Part shown: in pieces, positions 48,395-60,300 of the stretch
Numbering within the stretch: position 1 is the stretch's first letter
How the letters are laid out: each line of letters starts with the position of its first letter
Assembly: GCA_020284085.1 (NCBI GenBank)
Contig: JACEVL010000129.1
Span: 52,501-116,500 of the forward strand
Length of the DNA stretch: 64,000 nucleotides
Direction: 5' to 3'
Origin: Aporrectodea caliginosa
Taxonomy: Eukaryota > Annelida > Clitellata > Crassiclitellata > Lumbricidae
Position numbers and translations under genes: made by a program
The notes under the pieces: generated by a model
What the model saw: the letters and a program-made list of their open reading frames with translations, nothing else
Databases searched by the model: none
Told to the model about the DNA's origin: nothing

Positions 48395-51300
48395 AAATGT
48401 TAGATATAACAACTTATTACGATACAACTGTTTAACAGCAGATCAGAATATTTAGGTAATGATTCCTTTGAGAAGTCCAACTGCCAACCCTGTTTTCTCA
48501 TATTATACACCAAAGTGCAAGTGTTTCTTTTAAATAATCATAATTTAATTTGTATTATTTAGGCACCAGCAGTGCCATTGGTGTGTCACAAACACATGCA
48601 CCTAGGGCTATATATTATGAAATCATTTTCACAACCTTTTGAGCAGAGTTCACTAAAAGGAGGAGAAAAACACAGGCACACAGGTATACAAAAACATCAA
48701 AGGACACAGCTACACCATGAAAATGCAGTTGACTGTTCTGGAATCTGAAGTTTAAGTCTTAAATATACAAATTTAACACAATGTTTAATAAGCAAAAATT
48801 TTGGGCTAAACTGTATTTGGTAATCAAATTCACTAGACGCAAGCACTAAATAAAACAAATATTTTATTGCCACAGAGTTTTTAAATAAACCTAAATATGC
48901 AGCTACTATGTCAATGCTGCAGTTTGTGTTCAGTCACTGTCAAACTTGATCATACCGGTCCTTAACGCAGTATCAGAAAAAGAATTTATCTTAAAATATA
49001 AATACATTTATAGTTTACTGCCAAAGAGAAAACTATCTTGATTTCACACTAATTGTAGATCACATTGTTTATATATTTGGCATGTTATGGTAACTTCTAA
49101 TTGAAGTCATTTTAAAACCGCTTCAAGGAGTGCTGGCGCACTTTCATTTGTGCATGCTAATCCATTAACGTACAGACTGATAGATAGACAGACTGATGTC
49201 AGCCAGAAGGAATTGCTATGCACGCCTGCCATCTCACGGGCTGGGATTTCATTTGTACTTTCTTTTCATGCAAAATTGAAAGGCAAGCATGAACTACCTC
49301 CAGTCCATCTTCTCTTTTAAAGCACTGATAACAATTAATATCTGATAATGATTAATACCTAGCTCTTTTTTCCGTGTAAGATGTTTATTTCTGCGTCGCA
49401 CTTTGGCTAAAGTGAGCGTAATGAAAGATTTATGTTCTACAATTGCTTAGCACCATTGATGTTCTGTTGTATGGTCGTGTGCGCTTCTGAACTTAGGAAG
49501 GAGGGCAATTTTAAAATACAGTTATGTTGTACTGTACTGTATAATAGTTGCTTCCATTCCAAAATACAATTCAGTTTAAATGGACTTTTCTGGCAGACTC
49601 TAAAGTGCATTGATGCTCATGGCAAGTACTTGGTTTTTGCGCCTGTACTGAGTTTTAATGCTATCGTTAGCCCACTACAACCTGCAAATACACAGATACA
49701 TAGACATGCACATGGTCACAAATTAACATTTCAGTTTAACATTGCCTTGGCTATAATGCAGCACTTAATATGGAGCTCAACTTCCACGCTATAGCAAAGG
49801 CATGGTGTACATTAGTCATAAAGTGTTCTAATGTAATGTCACACAGATATATTAAGAATATATAATCAAACAGCAAAAAATATGAGAAACAGCTCAAAAC
49901 CATTAAAACTGGACAATGGAATCCAAACCATTGAAAATGATAAAACATGCAATCAAGCAAATCAACAAGAATCTTAATTTTTCTATCTAGAACAAATCTC
50001 TAAGTCCACTGAACCAAAGAGTCAGCCATTTACTATTATAAGCATCAGGCTTTTCAAATTTAGTCGCAACAAAAGTTATTTACAAATATATTAAGTGCTG
50101 AAAAGAAACGGCAACAGCCTTAATCCATTTCCAAGTACTCTAACAGAGTTTAGCTCTTTTTTATTGCGGCTGAAACTGGTTATGTGGGCTTCATTAAAGT
50201 GCCTAAGCTAAGACTACTGGTATTTAGTGATATGTAGTTGTACTATTTTCTACCGAACAATGAGTCATTGTCCAGTTTAGATTAAAAACTAATCAAGAAC
50301 ATTGAGAAAAATACCAAATGGAGATTCTTCAAAAGTAGATGGCTGACCTCGCTAAAGAGGCTTTCAACAATTGTTACCAGCCCAGCACACAGGGTAGAAA
50401 ACTGTTAACCCTTAAACCGCCGGAACCGAACCCGTTCGGTTCCCATGGAAATTTGGCAGAACGCCGGAACCGACTATAGGCGGTCACACATATTTGTTGA
50501 ACGCCGGTACCGCCTATAGTCGGTAACTACTTCTGTGACTGTCTGTGATGACTGATAATATGTGCTGCACCTAACGACCCATAGATAATACAGCTGACGT
50601 CACAGGGTGACGTCACAAAAATCTATTTTTAGGGTAGACTGTCCTTTTTCTCGCGTTGTTGTCGCAGTTGTTTATTGTAAGCGGACGTGAATTAGCAATG
50701 TAGAAGTTTGATGCTCAGTTGTGTGTTAGTTATATATATGTATATATGTGTGTGCATTTGCATATATACTTATATATATATGTATATATGTGTATGTATC
50801 TATATGTATATGTATGTATATACTGAATATGTATATAGATGAATGTGTATATGTACAGGTATATGTACATATATGTATATATGAATATATATATGTACTT
50901 ATGTATATTATATTATATGTGTGTATATATATGTATATATACATATATATGTATATGTGTATATATTTTTGTATATGTATGTGTAAGTATACATATATAT
51001 GCATATATATAAGTATACACATATTTACATATGTATATATATATGGATATATATATATATTTGCATATATAAATATGTTTGTATATATATATATGTATTT
51101 ATATATATATACATATATATACATATTTGAATCTAAGTATATATATATGTATATATATGTGTGTGTGCATATGCATATATACATAAATATGTATATATAT
51201 GTGTGTGTGCATATGCATATATACACATATATATGTATATATATATATATATATATGTGTGTATGCATATGCATATATACACATATACATGTATATATGT

Positions 51301-54300
51301 ATGTATCTATATATATATACATATGTAAATATGTATATATATATATGGTTTCTCAGTGAGTTGTGACGTTTCGAAGTATATTGCAACAAAAAAGTATTTG
51401 GCGTCCGGGGTGTATGAACCCCATATAGTATGTGGTGGTTTAAGGGTTAATATTCCATATTTCCACTGCCTGATTTCCAGCCACAACCAGAGTGGCGGGA
51501 TGAAAGGGTTACGCCTTCATTTTCCATTGTAGCTTTAAAACAGCTAAACATCTAAAAAAAGCTATCATTAACACTCACAGTATCCTGGCAGCCCAAAATA
51601 GGAATTTGTCAATAATATAAATATTAGGAACTTAGATTGCCTTATCGTATGTCCCACTCTACAATAAACAATGACTAAAAAGAATACAAAAGCGAAATGA
51701 CCATATCCTTTCTTTGTATTAGTGCCTTTTGTATCTACAGATACCTACTGCATTAACAATCGTCTAAGTGTCCAGTAGTCATGTCATTGTCAATTTTCTC
51801 ATTGACCTTCAATGTCAGTCATGTTTTAGGAGCGCAAAAAATTTAGGGAAAATGTATTAAACGTGTAGATCATCACCCAAACACAAGCACGTCAACAAGA
51901 ATCAAGGATCACATATCAATGACTAGAAGTGTTTCAGGCACAAAAGTTTATAAGACATCCATTCAAATAGTCGCTGGAAAACTATCAATTTAAACAGAAA
52001 TTTAGCAAAACATGCAGACGAATTACCTTCGACGGTCTTGATCCAGGAATTGCACGAACAAGACGTGTGCACACAGGGTTACCTGCCCGATCACGCTACA
52101 AAACAATAAGAACATTCTGCACTCTTCAGTTTCTCATCGACCTCTCCGATCCTTGGTCAGGCGTACTCTTTTGTTCCACGAGTTAGGACCACTATGGCTC
52201 AAATTAGATCTTTTGCCACTATTGGGCCCTCCCTATGGAATGCCCTTTCCTCCTCTCTATGTGCTACCATTCTTTCTAGGTCTCTTCCTACAGCCTACTC
52301 CCTCCTCAAAACCTTCTTCTCTAGAGGTTCTCGCACTGGGAGCACTACTGAATGGCCACTGTTGTGAGCGAGGCTATATAAATTAATAAATACAATACAA
52401 TACAATGAATGCCAAAAAAACAATACGAACATTCCCCACACGGTATGAATGAAAGCTGTGAAATACATCTGGACACAATCACACACAATTTGATAAAGGA
52501 TGAAAATCTGCACAATGTTTCTCTTGCCTATCATCTTCAAAGATAATTAATCAGTTAACCAACTGTTCACAACTGCTGCTGTTTACATTTTTGACTTATT
52601 ATCAACTACGAGCCCCAATTTGAAATGAATCTTTTGGGTCATTCCAGCTCAACTCAACCAATTTTGAGGAAGGTTCCCACTCGACCATCTCCGAATTGGC
52701 TGAAATTTTAACCACATGTTGCAAGATATATAGGATGGAAAAATCCAAAATATTTCTGCAATATTTGAAATACTTGCCAAGATATCGTGGATTCCGTGAC
52801 CCCACCCTCCGAAGGCACTTCGCGAAACTTCGAGATGTCCACTTTTTGAAATTTGATATCTCTGGAGCCGTTACACCAAATTAGATGATTTTATTTTTAC
52901 CTGTACAGTTTCTTGCATAGATTACAAAAATATAATCATTTTTATTGTGTGTCCTATAATTTCAGCTGTAGTAAATGTCAAAGATGCCTTCATATTCATT
53001 TTATATCGAAATTCTGCAATATTCAGCGATCAATATCTCCATATGTACCAGGCACAATACATTCAAATTTTCTATGTATACTGTCTATGTTGCTGGCAAT
53101 TACTTGGCAAAGTTTGACTTGATTAGTTATTCACATCTGCCTGATATAGGCTGTCAAAGTTGACCAAATCTGACAACGGGGGTTAAAGAGCAAAAATATT
53201 CCCAAAAAGGGACATATAAATTTTATATTTTTATTGCATTTTCTGATAGACCATAGATCGATTGATAAGTGTTCCAAAAATCTTAATGGGGTTTTTTGTT
53301 TTAAGGACTTTACAGTGTGTCAAAAATGGTCGTTTTTTGGTATCGCGAGTTGCAATCATGGGTGGTATTTGACAGACTTGTTACCCTAAATATCAATATC
53401 AAAACTGTGAAACCAATGTCATCACTTTTCTAATATAAATTAAACATAACCAAGTAATTCTTATTAAAGTTATAGTTAACATAAGCATTTCTTTATCATA
53501 ATCAAAGTGACTTTATGAACGAAATATAGTGTTCTTTGGTGGTCTATCAAACTGCTTACAATTGTGGAACTGCTGAACATGTAAAAATATCAATATAACT
53601 AATTAATGTCATTTTTGCATACAGCATCATATTTTGAAAGTATTTCTGTGCATAAGATGAAAATTTTGTTGTTTACTTTCTTCCATACAGAATTGTCCAG
53701 CTGGTACTGACATGCACTGTTACTGCGTGCTTGAGATGCTGACACTAAGCAAAGGACAAATTGCAATGGAACACAGCAAATGTCATCAGTGGCATCAAGT
53801 TGCTTGCTCTGATTCTGCTGTCACATCTTCTGGTTTATTACAATCTTCAATATCAGTAACTGGTTAAGCAGTTCCACATGAGTCCAAAGATAGTCTTCGC
53901 ATAATTATCAGAATCTTCGATACTGGGACAAATGCAAATAATTTTCTGCAAAGTCACCAAGAACAATGCACTGCTAAGGTTCAAGATTTTGAGTCTGTAA
54001 TATACGGTACATGCTGTTTGTGCTTTACTCATATAAAGGACTTCCAAGTTGGATGAGTGGTACAGTGCAGCCAGGATGATTTCTTGAACCCCTAGCCATC
54101 ATGCATTTGTCCCAGTATAAAAGATTCTGATAATTAGGGAAAAACTATCTTTGAACTCATTTGGAACTGCTTAACCAGTTACTGATATTGAAGATTGTAA
54201 TAAACCAGAAGATGTGACAGCAGAATCAGAGCAAGCAACTTGATGCCACTACCTGTCAATCCCGGCTGTATCTGGCAGCAATAATATATGACCACAAGTG

Positions 54301-57300
54301 GTACATTGGGCTGATAACAGACAGGTCAGACAAAGGAGCGGATATTATATCTTCTCCTTCGTCTGACCTATTTTATGCATTGTCTTGAATTTGCTCATAT
54401 ACTCAACAAATTCACGACAATACACAAAGTAGGGCAAGCTATTGTCTGACTTGGCCAAGACATGATTACATTTGCTGTGTTCCATTGCAATTTGTCCTTT
54501 GCTTAGTGTCAGCATCTCAAGCACACAGTAACAGTGCATGTCAGTACCAGCTGGACAATTCTGTATGGTAGAAAGTAAACAACAAAATTTTCATCTTATG
54601 CACAGAAATACTTTCAAAATATGATGCTGTATGCAAAAATGACATTAATTAGTTATATTGATATTTTTACATGTTCAGCAGTTCCACAATTGTAAGCAGT
54701 TTGATAGACCACCAAAGAACACTATATTTCGTTCATAAAGTCACTTTGATTATGATAAAGAAATGCTTATGTTAACTATAACTTTAATAAGAATTACTTG
54801 GTTATGTTTAATTTATATTAGAAAAGTGATGACATTGGTTTCACAGTTTTGATATTGATATTTAGGGTAACAAGTCTGTCAAATACCACCCATGATTGCA
54901 ACTCGCGATACCAAAAAACGACCATTTTTGACACACTGTAAAGTCCTTAAAACAAAAAACCCCATTAAGATTTTTGGAACACTTGTCAATCGATCTATGG
55001 TCTATCAGAAAATGCAATAAAAATATAAAATTTATATGTCCCTTTTTGGGAATATTTTTGCTCTTTAACCCCCGTTGTCAGATTTGGTCAACTTTGACAG
55101 CCTATATCAGGCAGATGTGAATAACTAATCAAGTCAAACTTTGCCAAGTAATTGCCAGCAACATAGACAGTATACATAGAAAATTTGAATGTATTGTGCC
55201 TGGTACATATGGAGATATTGATCGCTGAATATTGCAGAATTTCGATATAAAATGAATATGAAGGCATCTTTGACATTTACTACAGCTGAAATTATAGGAC
55301 ACACAATAAAAATGATTATATTTTTGTAATCTATGCAAGAAACTGTACAGGTAAAAATAAAATCATCTAATTTGGTGTAACGACTCCAGAGATATCAAAT
55401 TTCAAAAAGTGGACATCTCGAAGTTTCGCGAAGTGCCTTCGGAGGGTGGGGTCACGGAATCCACGATATCTTGGAAAGTATTTTAAATATTGCAGAAATA
55501 TTTTGGATTTTTCCATCCTATATATCTTGCAGCATGTGGTTAAAATTTCAGCCAATTCGGAGATGGTCGAGTGGGAGGCATTGGTTGAGTTGAGATGGAA
55601 TGACCCTTTTGCTCAACAGGAAGCCAATGCAACAATTAAAACACAGGGTCCTGTGTATTACTGGTCCTTGGACTAAACTATAATTATTCATCAATTTTTC
55701 TCCCTAGATATAATATGACTTGCTTTGAAGCTGCAATGCATTTGCTATGTAATCATTGAGCGACACTTCCTGACTGCCATACATCTCAAACTAGTCCACA
55801 ATGTTTACTGAGGACTTTCTAGTCCTGTGTACTGTTACGGTAGTCCTTGTCATACAACAAGATTTTGTCATGGCAGTCCTCGCCTGCAGGACAAGGAGTT
55901 CAACTCGGTCAAGTGAGTGCAGGGGTCGAAGTGAGGTGGCTGAAGTTGGCAGGCGGATGAGATCAGAGAGGTGTTTAGGGACTTAGCCAGAAATGGATCG
56001 GTAGATAAGTACAAGGACCTTAAGTTGAACGCAAGCCAAAATGGGGAGCCAGTGTACATGGTCAAACATATAAGAAGAAATATGTGCGGAGTGAGAAAGG
56101 TGAGCTATCAGTCTAGCAACAGCATTCAACACAGATTGAAGAGAAGGCGGACTTTAGGAAGACCGATGCAAAGGCAATTACAGTAGTCCATTCGGGAGGA
56201 AATGAAGGCATGAACAATAGAGGTACAGTTGGAAGAGGACTGTACAATAGTGTACATATGTAAATACAGAAGTACATCGTATACATTGTACATACATACA
56301 TACATGCATACACATAAGTACATACATTGAAAGCTCTGCTAAAAAATATTCAGTTAAATTCTAATACCTTGTCTAAATTCCAGACTTTAATAAGTGGGTT
56401 GATGCCTTCCTCGTCTTCCTAAATATTAAAGAGCATGGAGAAATAAACATTTAGGAAGTAATTACAAGCAGACAAACCTGTTACGTTAACTACTTTATCA
56501 AAACACATGCTCAACCTTGCCCATGAGTACAATACCCAAAATTGTAAAAAAAAGTGTCACAACTAGCAAATGGACCGAAACTACCAAAAAGACCCTTGGA
56601 AAGGTAAAACCTGCCATCCTGAAATCTAACATTTTGCAAAGATTTTGAAATAGACTCACAGCTTCTTTTACGTTACAACGAATACTTTACAGCAAATCCA
56701 ATACAGCACCACCTAGTCAAAGTAAAAAGCCACTGATGAATTTGTTTGCTGTCTAGCCATTCAAACTGGAAAACCTTGTTTACTTGAAGCCACCCCTTGA
56801 AAATGAACACAACACAAATAAATACGGACACCAATGGAGACGAGAATGCTGTGCTGTTTCAGTTGGTGCAGATGTGTCACTCGTATGTCATAGGCTTTGA
56901 ATGTCATCACATCCAGAAGACGATCGACCTGATGGATGAATCCCTCTACGTCTCCAAGGACGATGTGACCTCGGCCTGAGCTCGACGCTGACAGGCTTAT
57001 GTCCTACAAATGTTACAGTTCACGTGATTTACCACAAATTTCTTACAGAAATATTGGACACCAAATACTGTTTCCAATTCCAACCAGTTTCAGAACTGGG
57101 TCATTCCGTCTCAAATCAACAAATTTTTGGCAAGTTTCCCACTCGACCATCTCAGATTTTGATGAAATTTGCACAGAATGTGCATTGATGTATTGGAACA
57201 TGGTGTGCAAAAATTTACAGCAATATTCCTAGTATTTTATTTTTTACGGAATTTTAAGGACGACTGGGGTGACCCTGTTTTTCGCGATTTGAAAATCGTG

Positions 57301-60300
57301 TCTTAATTTGCTGCCATATTCAGTAGGCCGTAAGTCCATTATTATTGCAGGTAAATTGATGAAATTTGCAGGACACCTAGCTTATGTGGTGCTAATCAAG
57401 GGCTGTTGAAGAACTAGATATCTGATGGATAGTTTTTATCTAGCTGCAGATTGAAAATTGGAAAAAAAAACAACGACCCTGTCTGGCGCCAGTACTTTAC
57501 TGCTCCACTATGACCAAATGGGTTGATCAACAGAGAAATTGTGAACCACTTGCAGTAATAGTCCACATTGTGTGCACAAATAAGCAATTAGGTTGACTTT
57601 ATCATGTGTACCTTTTGCATTATGGCCATCTGAAATTGACAAAAACCTAATTTTTGTGTTTTGACGACCATTTTCAAGGCCTTATATTGGCATGTTTGAT
57701 AGGTGATAGAGCTGTGAAATTAGCACCATTGGAAAGAGCAGCTCAAATACTATATACAACAACAAAAATTGTTTTTGAGACTCTTGTAGTTCAATTGATG
57801 TAGTTGGTTCCATTATAGTAGTGTTTTAAGCATTCGCGAGCTGATTCCAGGTGTCAGTAATTTACTGCTCCACTATGACCTAAAAGGGTTGATTAACAGA
57901 GAAATTGTGAACCACTTGCAGTAATAGTCCACATTGTGTGCACAAATAAGCAATTAGGTTGACTTTATCATGTGTACCTTTTGCATTATGGCCATCTGAA
58001 ATTGACAAAAACCTAAATTTTGTGTTTTGACGACCATTTTCAAGGCCTTATATTGGCATGTTTGATAGGTGATAGAGCTGTGAAATTAGCACCATTGGAA
58101 AGAGCAGCTCAAATACTATATACAACAACAAAAATTGTTTTTGAGACTCTTGTAGTTCAATTGATGTAGTTGGTTCCATTATAGTAGTGTTTTAAGCATT
58201 CGCGAGCTGATACAAGGCTGAAATAATCATGAAACAATGCAGAACGTGCGTGGTATCAGCTCACGAATGCTTAAAACACTACTATAATGGAACCAACTAC
58301 ATCAATTGAACTACAAGAGTCTCAAAAACAATTTTTGTTGTTGTATATAGTATTTGAGCTGCTCTTTCCAATGGTGCTAATTTCACAGCTCTATCACCTA
58401 TCAAACATGCCAATATAAGGCCTTGAAAATGGTCGTCAAAACACAAAAATTAGGTTTTTGTCAATTTCAGATGGCCATAATGCAAAAGGTACACATGATA
58501 AAGTCAACCTAATTGCTTATTTGTGCACACAATGTGGACTATTACTGCAAGTGGTTCACAATTTCTCTGTTAATCAACCCTTTTAGGTCATAGTGGAGCA
58601 GTAAAGTACTGACACCTGGAATCAGCTCGCGAATGCTTAAAACACTACTATAATGGAACCAACTACATCAATTGAACTACAAGAGTCTCAAAAACAATTT
58701 TTGTTGTTGTATATAGTATTTGAGCTGCTCTTTCCAATGGTGCTAATTTCACAGCTCTATCACCTATCAAACATGCCAATATAAGGCCTTGAAAATGGTC
58801 GTCAAAACACAAAAATTAGGTTTTTGTCAATTTCAGATGGCCATAATGCAAAAGGTACACATGATAAAGTCAACCTAATTGCTTATTTGTGCACACAATG
58901 TGGACTATTACTGCAAGTGGTTCACAATTTCTCTGTTAATCAACCCTTTTAGGTCATAGTGGAGCAGTAAATTACTGACACCTGGAATCAGCTCGCGAAT
59001 GCTTAAAACACTACTATAATGGAACCAACTACATCAATTGAACTACAAGAGTCTCAAAAACAATTTTTGTTGTTGTATATAGTATTTGAGCTGCTCTTTC
59101 CAATGGTGCTAATTTCACAGCTCTATCACCTATCAAACATGCCAATATAAGGCCTTGAAAATGGTCGTCAAAACACAAAAATTAGGTTTTTGTCAATTTC
59201 AGATGGCCATAATGCAAAAGGTACACATGATAAAGTCAACCTAATTGCTTATTTGTGCACACAATGTGGACTATTACTGCAAGTGGTTCACAATTTCTCT
59301 GTTGATCAACCCATTTGGTCATAGTGGAGCAGTAAAGTACTGGCGCCAGACAGGGTCGTTGTTTTTTTTTCCAATTTTCAATCTGCAGCTAGATAAAAAC
59401 TATCCATCAGATATCTAGTTCTTCAACAGCCCTTGATTAGCACCACATAAGCTAGGTGTCCTGCAAATTTCATCAATTTACCTGCAATAATAATGGACTT
59501 ACGGCCTACTGAATATGGCAGCAAATTAAGACACGATTTTCAAATCGCGAAAAACAGGGTCACCCCAGTCGTCCTTAAAATTCCGTAAAAATAAAATACT
59601 AGGAATATTGCTGTAAATTTTTGCACACCATGTTCCAATACATCAATGCACATTCTGTGCAAATTTCATCAAAATCTGAGATGGTCGAGTGGGAAGCATT
59701 TGTTGAATTGAGATGGAATGACCCAACTGCTTTTGTGCTACAATGACAACCACTTAAGATCCTCCTGACAAGCTGTGACTCTGTTCTAACAAGGATGAAG
59801 AGTTAACTTAAGGGTTGAAAGGTGTTCTCTGAAGCCAAAAGGGTTCTCCCAGGGACCAGGGTCCAAGGGTTTCTACTAATCACAGATGGGTTTTTAAAGC
59901 AAATAATTTTACTTAGACCATGACATTTTTCAGGTCAAAGATACAAATTATCGGTAACCTTGGAGCCAAACTGATGCCTACATAAATAACTACTTCACAT
60001 AGAACTCTGTTACATCATGCTTAAGGTCAGGGTCTGAGGTACACAGTCACTGCATATTAAACCTACTGCAAATTCACCCTAGAATCTCAACACCACACTT
60101 TAAAGATTTGCATGCAACAAAACACAAACATGATAACCTAACTAAACTATTGTTAAATGGATCATGGCTAAAATACTCACTCTGAGTTTGTCAAATGCCT
60201 CATTGCTGTCGGGATTTCTCATCACATCTTTGTCAAAAAAGTTAAACCGTCGCCACTGAAAATTTGAAATACTCAAACCTATATAAAGATTTAAAATGAT

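Noticed and set aside
50726..51389. Tyr/Ile/Met-rich open frames of about 200 aa on both strands
   Set aside because: Composition artefact of the TATATG array inside the piggyBac-like element.
52602..55676. Paired identical open frames on opposite strands (62, 67-76 and 69 aa)
   Set aside because: They mirror each other because they lie in the two arms of a foldback element; there is no recognised domain and no start context.
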